Both the position numbers and the translations under genes were made by a program. A DNA stretch of 64,000 nt from COE1 sp910588595. GTDB taxonomy: Bacteria > Bacillota > Clostridia > Lachnospirales > Lachnospiraceae. A model generated the notes under the pieces. It ran no database searches. It was given only the letters and a program-made list of their open reading frames with translations, and was not told the origin of the DNA. This document shows, one piece after another, positions 49,839 through 58,423 of this stretch. The stretch covers positions 1 through 64,000 of the forward strand of contig CARDBT010000005.1 of the NCBI GenBank assembly GCA_948957135.1, read 5' to 3'. Positions within the stretch are counted from its first letter, which is position 1, and each line of letters opens with the position of its first letter.

Positions 49839-51266
49839 TTATTTCTCTGTACCCTGCGCCTCTGTCCTCAACGCAAAGGACAACAGCGATGCATTCCCGC
49901 CGCCGCAGTAGGTGAGATAGATCGCGTGCACGCCGTCGTCAAGCGCGATCGGTGCACTGTACTCCTCCCAGACGTTGGTGTTGTGGATGGGGATCTTTGC
50001 GAGCACCTCCCCGTCCCACTTCGTCCGGACCTCAAACCATCCTTCCGCGTAGCCGCGCGTCCTGATCGATATTGCCGTCACATGCTTACAGTCGAAATAC
50101 TTGAACCCTGCCGTCGCCGAATGCCTCATGTTGCCGATATAGCCCGGATTCTCATCGCCGTCGCGCCCGTCCTGCATGATCTTCGGGAAACGGTCGTCCC
50201 CGACATATACGGACATCGTGTCCGTAAACAGATTGCAGGCAAGATATGCACCGTACTCGCCCTCACCCACAAGCGGTCCGCCATTCAATCCGCAGGAGGT
50301 CATCTCTGCCTGCACGATCGTTCCATCGGAAAGCAGTTCGATCTTCTCCGCACAGCCCTGACGGCTGTACCATGTACCATTCGTGTGACGGTGGTAGAAA
50401 ATGTACCACGACCCGCCAATCTCCACGATACTGCCGTGATTATTGGCACCATATGCCATCGGGCGGTCAGCCGGCTTGTAGCTGTCTATGTGCAGATCAC
50501 AGTTGCTGACGATGACGCCCCCGTAGACAAACCCCTCGTCAGGCTTGTCGCTGACCGCGTAGCACAGCTCATGCATCACGATTGACGAGTAGATGAAATA
50601 ATACTTCTCCCCCACCACGCGGATCGAAGCTGCCTCAAAGTATTCATGACCTTCATATCCCGTCCCGTCACTGTACTCACAGCCCGGAACGATGATGCGC
50701 GGCGCCTCCACGACCGTGAGCATATCCGCGTCGAGTACCGTCACCATGGCACCGCTCCTTGTGCGGTCTCCCCGTGAACAGAACCCTGTGTACAGATATG
50801 TCCGGTCGCCTAAAGTCAGCACCCCCGGATCAAACTGCGGCTCGTCGCCTTCCCGCTCGCCGAGGCGGGTGTCATCATCGTAGTGTACATAGCCGTAAAA
50901 TTCATACTTCCCCGCCGGCGTGTCGCAGACTGCAACCGACACGACACAGACTTTATCGAGCACATAGTACAGATAATATCTGCCGTCCGGCCCTACCGTG
51001 ACATCGGGTGCATACAGACACATTTTCCCGTCTTTGTTCAACGGATCGGCATCCTTTGGATAGATGACACCCTCATAGCGCCAACTGCCCAGATCATCCA
51101 CCGGCGCTGACCAGCACACATAGTCCCCCATACAGAACACGTACCCGTTATAATAGTCATGCGAACCGTAGACATACACTCTGTCTCCGAACACATACGG
51201 CTCACCGTCCGGTATGTACTCCCACGGGGGCAGGTATGGGTTCAACGCCTGCACTTTTTCACTCAT
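49839..51266 (-). CDS. Glycoside hydrolase family 43-like enzyme
   Basis: 475 residues, no signal peptide, so probably cytoplasmic. Five-bladed propeller features: NPYLPPWEYIPDGEPYVFGD, MCLYAPDVTVGPDG (catalytic Asp region), GYEGHEYFEAASIR (catalytic Glu region) and NNHGSIVEIGGSWYIFYHRH. The C-terminal 130 residues are beta-rich and CBM-like. GH43 enzymes are mainly arabinofuranosidases, xylosidases and galactosidases; the exact activity is not predictable. Downstream of the GH5 gene. Confidence 0.88.
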   Translation of the reverse strand: MSEKVQALNPYLPPWEYIPDGEPYVFGDRVYVYGSHDYYNGYVFCMGDYVCWSAPVDDLGSWRYEGVIYPKDADPLNKDGKMCLYAPDVTVGPDGRYYLYYVLDKVCVVSVAVCDTPAGKYEFYGYVHYDDDTRLGEREGDEPQFDPGVLTLGDRTYLYTGFCSRGDRTRSGAMVTVLDADMLTVVEAPRIIVPGCEYSDGTGYEGHEYFEAASIRVVGEKYYFIYSSIVMHELCYAVSDKPDEGFVYGGVIVSNCDLHIDSYKPADRPMAYGANNHGSIVEIGGSWYIFYHRHTNGTWYSRQGCAEKIELLSDGTIVQAEMTSCGLNGGPLVGEGEYGAYLACNLFTDTMSVYVGDDRFPKIMQDGRDGDENPGYIGNMRHSATAGFKYFDCKHVTAISIRTRGYAEGWFEVRTKWDGEVLAKIPIHNTNVWEEYSAPIALDDGVHAIYLTYCGGGNASLLSFALRTEAQGTEK

Positions 51267-51336
51267 AATCTCACCATTCCTTTCCTCACTCTTCCATCTC
51301 CGAAACTCTGTTCATTCCTCTTTTGGAATATGCTTG

Positions 51337-52716
51337 TTAATCCTCCCCATTACATGCGTCGATGATCGCATCCACATATCCCTGGTCAAACCATGTCACG
51401 TTCTGTCTGTCAAGATAGCCGAAGGTCTCTCCCTTTGTCACATCCGCGACGCTGCCGTTGTCCCACAGAATACACGGGATCTGAACAGTCTCGCCCGCCG
51501 AGTCCTTGCATGCTGTGACCGCCTGATTTACATAGTATGATGCATGTTCTTTGCGCGATTCCTCGTTGTCCGCTTTCAGGATAGTGCCCCACTCGCTGAT
51601 AACGACCGGAACATCCTTTGATGTCCACTGCTGGTTGATCACGCGGAACACCTCCTTCACATCGTTCTGGACCTGCTCATCAAACACGCTCTTGCTGTTC
51701 TCCGACACATCCATGCAGAAAAAGTAGGGGGAGTAGGGGTGCGTTGACACCATGATCCGGTTGGGATAACCGCCCTTGTCTGTCGGAAGCACCTGGTTTT
51801 TGTACGAATACAAACTCCCGGCGTAACCTGTGCACATGATGAAACGCGAAGCGTTATATCCGCTGTCCACCGCGCGGATCGCGTCGACGCCCGCCTGAGA
51901 GTAGGTGTTGATGATGCGCTGCGCCTCCTGCGAATTGAGCGTGTCCGGCGTCCACTCATCGTCTGTCCCTGACAGACGCACCTCGTTGACCACCTCAAAG
52001 ATCAGATGGAGATCATAGTCTGCAAACTCCGTTGCTATCTGCGTCCAGATCTGGGTGATATAGTTGATGGACTGCTCCTGGCACTCCGCTGTGGGGTAGA
52101 TGAAGCGCTTGTCCTTGTTGTCATCGTGATGGATGTTAATGACGACATAGAGCCCCTCATCATAGCAGTAGTCCACAACTTCCCTCACCCTGCCCATCCA
52201 TGCCTCGCTGATGGTATAGACTTGTCTGCCATTTTCGTCCGTCGTGATGTCGACATGGTTGTGCCATGACACCGGGATCCTGATCGTCCGAAATCCCTGT
52301 TCTTTTACAAGGCTTATCATCTCCTTCGTCGTCTTGGTACTGCCGGGCAGCCATGCGCCCTCATAGTCAAGCTCGTCGGAAAGCCCGCTGCAGTCGATCG
52401 CGTCAAAAGTATTTCCCAGATTCCAGCCCATGCCCATATCCGCCACAAAATCCTGCCAGCGCACACCGTCGTCCTTCTGCTCCGGGACGGGTTCCTGCGC
52501 CTGTGTCCCCTTTTCTGTCTCTTCCGGTTCCGCTGTATTGTCCTGTACAGCTGATTTCAAGTCTGTCTCCGTCTCCAACTCATTATTCAATTCATTAACC
52601 AATTCCTTTTCCTCCGTTTCCGCCGTCTGTGCAGGTGTCTGCGCCGCTGCCTGCCCACAGCCTGACAGGAGTGCCCCCGCCAGCAGCGCTGTCAACAAAA
52701 TAACTTTTCTCCTCAT
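51337..52716 (-). CDS. Lipoprotein endoglucanase, GH5 family (GH5_4-like)
   Basis: 459 residues. Signal with lipobox LLSGC (Cys20), then a Glu/Thr-rich linker to about residue 85. The GH5 domain contains MGWNLGNTFDA, RIPVSWHNHV, the acid/base E245 in VVNEV, HPYSPYFF and the nucleophile E375 in VISEWGT. The GWNLGNTFDA form is typical of subfamily 4, which cuts beta-glucans, xyloglucan or related chains. Anchored outside, it would release oligosaccharides for the ABC transporter. Start at 52716 after GAAGGAG; a longer frame lacks a proper signal. Confidence 0.92.
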   Translation of the reverse strand: MRRKVILLTALLAGALLSGCGQAAAQTPAQTAETEEKELVNELNNELETETDLKSAVQDNTAEPEETEKGTQAQEPVPEQKDDGVRWQDFVADMGMGWNLGNTFDAIDCSGLSDELDYEGAWLPGSTKTTKEMISLVKEQGFRTIRIPVSWHNHVDITTDENGRQVYTISEAWMGRVREVVDYCYDEGLYVVINIHHDDNKDKRFIYPTAECQEQSINYITQIWTQIATEFADYDLHLIFEVVNEVRLSGTDDEWTPDTLNSQEAQRIINTYSQAGVDAIRAVDSGYNASRFIMCTGYAGSLYSYKNQVLPTDKGGYPNRIMVSTHPYSPYFFCMDVSENSKSVFDEQVQNDVKEVFRVINQQWTSKDVPVVISEWGTILKADNEESRKEHASYYVNQAVTACKDSAGETVQIPCILWDNGSVADVTKGETFGYLDRQNVTWFDQGYVDAIIDACNGED

Positions 52717-52732
52717 ATCACCACTTACTCCT

Positions 52733-53644
52733 TCAAACCTGTCTTCCCCCCGTCTTTTTTGCAGCATCTGCCACAAACTGACCAATCTTCTCACGCACAA
52801 ACTTTTGTTTGTCATCCCTCACGAGGAAATACAAATACGCGTCCAGAACATACTGATAGGGCATTCCTCTGCCAGCAATCTTAAAATTCACAAACCCCCT
52901 CTCAATATAGCTTCCAATCTCATCATTGGATATGAACGCCGGGCGCTTCGTGCACTCCGCGAAGGTCTTGTTGGGATTGGCGTTGGGACATTGGAAGACA
53001 TCCTTCACATCGAACTCGAGCTGCGCCCTTGACTGCTGTGCATAATGCTCCGCACGTCTCTGGCATCCCGGTGTACATACCTCGTTCACCAACAGTTCTA
53101 TACGCCCTGCATGGGGCTCCAGTTCCTTTAGTGCGCTTTCATTGTGGTTCAGGTCATAGTCCAAAACGACCAGAAAATATCCCCGCTCCAACTCTCCGAG
53201 CACACCATCCGTCTGCACGATCCTCTTGGTTGTGGATGAGATCAATGGGAAGCGCGGCCACTCACGCCGGATATAGTCCTCCAGCACCTGAGTATTGACC
53301 AGCGCCTGGTTCATACCGTTGTCTGCAAGCCGCATGATAAGGTTACAGTAGGTATCCCAAACATGCCTTTCCTCCAGGACAGCGTTCGTCCATGTAAACC
53401 TCACCGGCACGCCCTTGCTGTTATAGAGCTTCAGTGTCGCCTCGATATCCCGCTTTCCGGCAATCCCCATGACCACACGTCCGCCGTTCCAGATGGCGCC
53501 CGGGAATGACCCGTAAACCGATCCAATCCTGTAGCCCTCCCGGAAACAGTCCGGGTACTTCTCCATCAACATGATCACTGCATAATTTAACTGCCGGTAA
53601 TAGCAAAACCCCGGCAGATGCCAAAAGACATCTCTCTTAGCCAT
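52733..53644 (-). CDS. U32-peptidase-like protein B (paralogue of the next upstream gene)
   Basis: 303 residues, about 35% similar by eye to the upstream gene. Shared features: HLPGFCYYRQLNYAVIMLMEKYP, FREGYRIGSVYGSFPGAIWN-GGR, and ELLVNEVCTPGCQRRAEHY with a Cys-x3-Cys pair. These resemble the TIM-barrel of U32-type proteins and their cysteine cluster, so an Fe-S or zinc site is possible. No signal peptide. GGGAGG precedes the ATG. Function unknown; the location between GH5 and ABC genes suggests a glycan-linked role. Confidence 0.6.
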   Translation of the reverse strand: MAKRDVFWHLPGFCYYRQLNYAVIMLMEKYPDCFREGYRIGSVYGSFPGAIWNGGRVVMGIAGKRDIEATLKLYNSKGVPVRFTWTNAVLEERHVWDTYCNLIMRLADNGMNQALVNTQVLEDYIRREWPRFPLISSTTKRIVQTDGVLGELERGYFLVVLDYDLNHNESALKELEPHAGRIELLVNEVCTPGCQRRAEHYAQQSRAQLEFDVKDVFQCPNANPNKTFAECTKRPAFISNDEIGSYIERGFVNFKIAGRGMPYQYVLDAYLYFLVRDDKQKFVREKIGQFVADAAKKTGGRQV

Positions 53645-53665
53645 GTCAAACCTCCCTTCACGCTG

Positions 53666-54616
53666 TTACGGCCACTGGGAGGGCCTCGGTCTTCCAACCG
53701 TGATCAGCCTGTTTGACACCAGACTGTTTAACAGGGTAGTCGCAGCATCAACACGGTACTCAGGACGAATCAGATAGTGGCAGTAAACCTCCATGATATA
53801 GAAAAGGTTCGCCGTCCTTCCCTCCAGCTTGAAATTGGTAAATCCCATCGGCACATATTTCTCCCAGATATCCTCGGGCGACACGTAGGTGCGGTAGCTC
53901 TGTATCGTGGCAAACTCATTGTGCTCCCCGTAATCGCAATGCCACGGTTCCAGAGGAATCTGCCTGTCCGGAGTGCGTGTGCGGTTTTTGAGCATGATGC
54001 GCTGGTTCTTCGCCTCGTTCTCATAGTGTCCGCCCCGCCTTGGACAATCCGGCTGGCACACCGCATTCACAAGGATCTCGCACCGGCTCCTATCCTCGAT
54101 CTTTGCCAACTCATCAAAGCGGTTGTTAAAATTGTAGTCCAGCACTACAAGATGATAGTCCTTTTTCAGCTCCTCATTCACCGCACCGATATCGCGGATC
54201 TCCTTGCAAGTGGAGCTGTTGACCTTGAAACCCGGATAATTCCTGCGTATATATTTCTCCAAAAGCGGCGATACGACAAGAACTCCGTTCTTCCCATTAT
54301 CCGCCGCTTTCATGCAGAAATTGCAGTAGGGATCTTTCAGATCCTCCTCGTCAAGGAACATATTCGTGTAGGTATAGCGCACAGACACGCCCCTATCATT
54401 GATACTTTTGATCGCATTCTGTATATAGCCTGCGTCACACTGGTCGTTTGGAGAACGCCTGCCGCCATTCCAGAGCGACATGGGAAATTCCCCGAAAAAG
54501 GATGCGATCCTCACGCCTTCCCTGAAATAATGCGGCCTTTTCTCAAGCATTGACAGCACCACCATATTCAGCGGAAAATTCTGCCGCAGCCCCGGCAGAT
54601 GAAACCAAACCTCCAT
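53666..54616 (-). CDS. U32-peptidase-like protein A
   Basis: 316 residues. HLPGLRQNFPLNMVVLSML, FREGVRIASFFGEFPMSLWN-GGR, DPYCNFCMKAADNG, and EILVNAVCQPDCPRRGGHY, then WHCDYGEH. More cysteines than its paralogue (extra YCNFC). Start at 54616, preceded by GGAAAGG; upstream frame extension is not supported. 21 bp upstream of protein B. Substrate unknown. Confidence 0.6.
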   Translation of the reverse strand: MEVWFHLPGLRQNFPLNMVVLSMLEKRPHYFREGVRIASFFGEFPMSLWNGGRRSPNDQCDAGYIQNAIKSINDRGVSVRYTYTNMFLDEEDLKDPYCNFCMKAADNGKNGVLVVSPLLEKYIRRNYPGFKVNSSTCKEIRDIGAVNEELKKDYHLVVLDYNFNNRFDELAKIEDRSRCEILVNAVCQPDCPRRGGHYENEAKNQRIMLKNRTRTPDRQIPLEPWHCDYGEHNEFATIQSYRTYVSPEDIWEKYVPMGFTNFKLEGRTANLFYIMEVYCHYLIRPEYRVDAATTLLNSLVSNRLITVGRPRPSQWP

Positions 54617-54726
54617 CTTTTCATCCTTTCCAAAAAGAGGATGGCGCTCGGAAAACACCATCCCCATATCTGTTAATCACTATTTATTTGATCTGATACA
54701 GCGTTGCCGCGAATCTTACTTCATGA

Positions 54727-56310
54727 TCATTTCTTCAAAGAAGCGTTAAACTCGTCGACAGCTGTCTGCCATGCTGGCAGGTTCTGCTCTAAGATCGCAT
54801 CAACGTCCTCGCCTACACCCAGCTTCCACAGGAAATCATCATTCGGGTTGAAGTTCGGAACGATTGAGTGCCAGTCATCAACGCCCCTTGTTGTCATCAT
54901 GTCGATCGTCTCGTCCACGGAACGCGTATCCTTCATGCCGCCATAGAGGTTATCCAGCAGCTCATAGTATCCTTCATAGCCCGGAACGTCCTCTGTCCAC
55001 ACGTCATAGGCAAACATGATCTGTCTTGCCTTCTCGTCGCTATAAGAAGCAGGCATGCAGAAAAGATTGTTGTTCTTGTTCGTCACATTGTCTCCCTTAG
55101 GTCCCTTCGGGAACATTACGAATCCATAGTCAACGCTCTGATCCAGTGTCACACCGTTTACTTCCACAGGCTTCTGACCTGTCAGCCAGCCGCCCTCATA
55201 TGCGCAGTATGCCTCGTCAAACATGAAAGCTGCCTTGCCGCTCATAAAGAGGTTCTTGTAGTCTTCCCAGTTCGTTCCTTCCTCGTTGCCGTAATTCAGG
55301 AAATAATTGTTGGTAACAGTGTCAATAGCAAAATGCAGCGCCTCTCTCACTGCATCGCTGTCGGCAGTCATTGTGTATGTACCGTCGCTGTTCTTGGTCA
55401 CAAGCTGGCCGCCGTTAGAGCGCACGCACATATATACCATACCGCCGTTGTTCTGCACACATCCGAATACATCATTCTGTCCGTCGTTGTCTGTATCCCT
55501 CTGTACTTCCTTCATGATATCAACCCATGCATCCCAGGTCCACTCTCCATTGAGCTGCATATCGTAGATCGTCTCGGGGTCGATACCGGCATCCTTTAAG
55601 ACAGTCTTGTTAAAATACAGACCTCCTCTGGGCTCTGAAGGACCCGCACAGAAGCAATATACGGCATCGTCTACCTTCCAGCTGTTTACCTCACCGTTCG
55701 TCTGCCACTTCTCTGCGGAAAGATCGATCACATCGCCATCGAGCTTCGACAGATCATACATCAGTCCCTGGCTTACATCTGCCGCTGTAGCCGCGGAGTT
55801 TGTCAGCACGTAAATGATATTCTCATCGCTTCCTGAGGTAGCTGCCTGCACAAATGCCTCTCCAATAGAACCTTCGCCCCAGCCCCAGCCAGCGTAATTC
55901 TTCTGAACCATTGTAAAGTTATATGTTTCCTGCAGCCACTCGCGGTACTCTCTCTGCGCTGCCTGGAAATCTGTCTTGGGATCCTCCGGCTCACCTGTCC
56001 ACCAGTCAGCGATGATGATCTCCATACCGCCCAGGTCAAACGGTTCGCCTGTATTGGGATCGATCCGCACTTCGGGTGTCAGATCCTCTTCCTCTGTCGT
56101 CTCAGTCTGCGCCTCGCTGCTGCCCGGCTCTGCTGTATCCGGCTGTGTCGCGCCGCCAGTCTGATCCCCGGCATTTGCCTGTGTGTCCCCGCTGGTCTGA
56201 TCTCCGCTGCTTGCAGGCTGATCCGCATTACCGCCGCAGCCAGCCATGCTGACTGTCATTATAGCTGCAATTGAAGCCGCCATCAATCTGTTTAACATTT
56301 TTCTTTTCAT
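54727..56310 (-). CDS. ABC transporter solute-binding lipoprotein
   Basis: 527 residues. Signal and lipobox VSMAGCGG, then an acidic Ser/Thr/Glu linker (to about residue 80), then a family 1-type extracellular binding domain with WDAWVDIMKEVQRDTDNDGQ and a calcium-like DTDNDGQND loop. Two permease genes lie upstream in the operon. GGAGG precedes the ATG at 56310. Carries an oligosaccharide to the permeases. Confidence 0.9.
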   Translation of the reverse strand: MKRKMLNRLMAASIAAIMTVSMAGCGGNADQPASSGDQTSGDTQANAGDQTGGATQPDTAEPGSSEAQTETTEEEDLTPEVRIDPNTGEPFDLGGMEIIIADWWTGEPEDPKTDFQAAQREYREWLQETYNFTMVQKNYAGWGWGEGSIGEAFVQAATSGSDENIIYVLTNSAATAADVSQGLMYDLSKLDGDVIDLSAEKWQTNGEVNSWKVDDAVYCFCAGPSEPRGGLYFNKTVLKDAGIDPETIYDMQLNGEWTWDAWVDIMKEVQRDTDNDGQNDVFGCVQNNGGMVYMCVRSNGGQLVTKNSDGTYTMTADSDAVREALHFAIDTVTNNYFLNYGNEEGTNWEDYKNLFMSGKAAFMFDEAYCAYEGGWLTGQKPVEVNGVTLDQSVDYGFVMFPKGPKGDNVTNKNNNLFCMPASYSDEKARQIMFAYDVWTEDVPGYEGYYELLDNLYGGMKDTRSVDETIDMMTTRGVDDWHSIVPNFNPNDDFLWKLGVGEDVDAILEQNLPAWQTAVDEFNASLKK

Positions 56311-56441
56311 ATTATCCTCCATTCTTGTCGCACCTGCTGATATAGGTACAGGCACATGTTTGCGCATGGGATTTCCCCGCCTCCGCGCTGTTGCTTTTTA
56401 TATAAACTTCCGCCTTCCCGCAGAAACTTATACCATAACCA

Positions 56442-57449
56442 TTACATCTTGATTCCGGTGCTGCTCAAGCTCTCCACAAAGCCCTTCTGTGCATACAGAT
56501 ACAGCACGATCAGCGGCACGATCACCATCAGGGTGCCTGTCGCCAGCATACAGTTCGTATAGGGTACGGAAACACCCGCCGAACTTGATGAGCCCGTGAT
56601 CTTCGCCATGTAGCCGCCGAATGTATCCGGAAGCTGCTTGAGTTTGATGCTCAAAAGGCTCACCTGACCTAAGAACATGCTGGAGTAAAAACCATCTGTC
56701 CACTGCCACACAAAGGAGAACAGGAAGCAGGAGGTGAGGATGGGTTTAGCATCTGGCAGCATGATGCTGACAAATGTCTTGAGCGTACCGCAGCCGTCCA
56801 CGTAGGCAGCCTCCTCCATCTCTTTTGGAATATTGCGGAAGAACTGCCGTATCATATAGATATAAAGTCCGTTCTTCAAGCCCATGCATCCAAATGACAT
56901 CATATAATAGGGGAGCACCGAACCGCGCAGGTTCACTGGAGCCCCCGTCAGCATCTCGGCGATTCCCAGCACATCAAAATACCGGAAGTGCAGATGCAGC
57001 GAAGTAGAGATTACCTGGGGCGGGATCAGGATCATGACCATCACACAGGCAAACCAGAAACGTTTCAGCGGGAACTTAAACCGTGCGAAACCGTATCCCA
57101 CCAGCGTACACATGGACACCTGTACGATCGATACCGTCAGCGCGATCGTCAGCGAATTGAACAAGCTCTTTGAATACTCCATGAGTCCGGCCACCAGACG
57201 GTAATTCTCCGTGGTAAAATGCAGCGGAATGGAGATGACGATGGGATCATACAGATCCCCCTCCGTCATAAAGCTCACCGAGATCTTGTTTAACAGGGGC
57301 TGCAGGATCAGGAAACACAAGCCGAAAAGCAGTATAGCCCGGCATATGCTGACACCGTATCCCATCACGGTCTTGCGGAGGAGATAGCCGCCGGATTTTC
57401 TGTTTCTCTCCCAGAAATCTGTCTTTTTTGCAGTCTTCAACTTACTCAT
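56442..57449 (-). CDS. Carbohydrate ABC permease (MalG/LacG type)
   Basis: 335 residues, six TM segments. EAA-type loop near KEMEEAAYVDGCGTLKTFVSIMLP. Start overlaps the end of the preceding permease by 8 bp. The ATPase gene is not in the window; such CUT1 systems often share MsmK. Confidence 0.92.
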   Translation of the reverse strand: MSKLKTAKKTDFWERNRKSGGYLLRKTVMGYGVSICRAILLFGLCFLILQPLLNKISVSFMTEGDLYDPIVISIPLHFTTENYRLVAGLMEYSKSLFNSLTIALTVSIVQVSMCTLVGYGFARFKFPLKRFWFACVMVMILIPPQVISTSLHLHFRYFDVLGIAEMLTGAPVNLRGSVLPYYMMSFGCMGLKNGLYIYMIRQFFRNIPKEMEEAAYVDGCGTLKTFVSIMLPDAKPILTSCFLFSFVWQWTDGFYSSMFLGQVSLLSIKLKQLPDTFGGYMAKITGSSSSAGVSVPYTNCMLATGTLMVIVPLIVLYLYAQKGFVESLSSTGIKM

Positions 57450-58353
57450 AGTAGTAAACCCCCTTCGAGATGATGAATGAACTCACTCCGATGATCGCCA
57501 TGACCAGCACGAAATATGTCCATGACATAGCGGATGCCAGCCCGTAATTCAGGTTTACATTCATATATGTCGTGATCTTTTCAATGACTTCATTGTCCGA
57601 TCTCATACAGAAGTCCACCACCGTGTAGATCCAGTTCACAAGGAAAAGAGAACTGACCATGGGGAAAGTGATCTTCCAGAGACTCTCCCACTTGGTACAG
57701 CCTTCAATGTCCGCGGCCTCGTACATACTGATCGAAATGGTCTGCAGTCCCGACAGGAAGATAATGATCTGGATACCCGAGGAAATCGCCACGTCATAGA
57801 TGTTATCAATGACCTCAAACAACTTCTCAAATGCCCTCACACCCACTCCGGTAGTCCTGAGGATCTCCTGGAGTGCATCCGAGATGCCTGTCGTGCCCTG
57901 TGCGTTCATCTCAACAGTCTGGGCAACAGCCGCCATCAGGGCGTTATCAGAATCCAGCTTCAGCATCACGCCGGAAGCAAGTATCACAGGCAGGAAGAAC
58001 ACGGAACGAACCAGTGCCCTGCCCTTAAATTTCTGGTTCAGCACCAGAGCCACAAAGAAACTGAATACCATGATCGCCACGGAATTGATCGCCATTCTGG
58101 AAAGCTCCTCCGTGAGCAGCCTGACAAAATTGGCATCCACCCGGAAAGCATAATTGTAATTGAACAACCCCTTCCAAATTGTTTTAAACTCCCCCGCTCC
58201 CAGCTGCACATCGCTAAAACTCATATGCAAGGACTGGAACAGCGGTTGTATCATAAAGGCTAAAAAACCGATTATAAACGGAGAGATGAACAGGTACCCC
58301 GAGATGGCTTTCCGTTTCTGAAGGCCTGCCAACTTAGTTTTCTGTCTTTTCAT
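57442..58353 (-). CDS. Carbohydrate ABC permease (MalF/LacF type)
   Basis: 303 residues. GYLFISPFIIGFLAFMIQPL as TM1, EAA-like loop MYEAADIEGCTKWESLWKIT. An extra periplasmic loop (about 110-180) contains ALMAAVAQTVEMNAQGTTG. Start at 58353 with AAAGGAATG upstream; partner of the next permease. Confidence 0.9.
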   Translation of the reverse strand: MKRQKTKLAGLQKRKAISGYLFISPFIIGFLAFMIQPLFQSLHMSFSDVQLGAGEFKTIWKGLFNYNYAFRVDANFVRLLTEELSRMAINSVAIMVFSFFVALVLNQKFKGRALVRSVFFLPVILASGVMLKLDSDNALMAAVAQTVEMNAQGTTGISDALQEILRTTGVGVRAFEKLFEVIDNIYDVAISSGIQIIIFLSGLQTISISMYEAADIEGCTKWESLWKITFPMVSSLFLVNWIYTVVDFCMRSDNEVIEKITTYMNVNLNYGLASAMSWTYFVLVMAIIGVSSFIISKGVYYYE

Positions 58354-58423
58354 AACCACATTCCTTTCTAAAAGCATTTTATGCCACATCCCGCCGGAGA
58401 CAATGCCTCCGGCGGAGCCGGCA

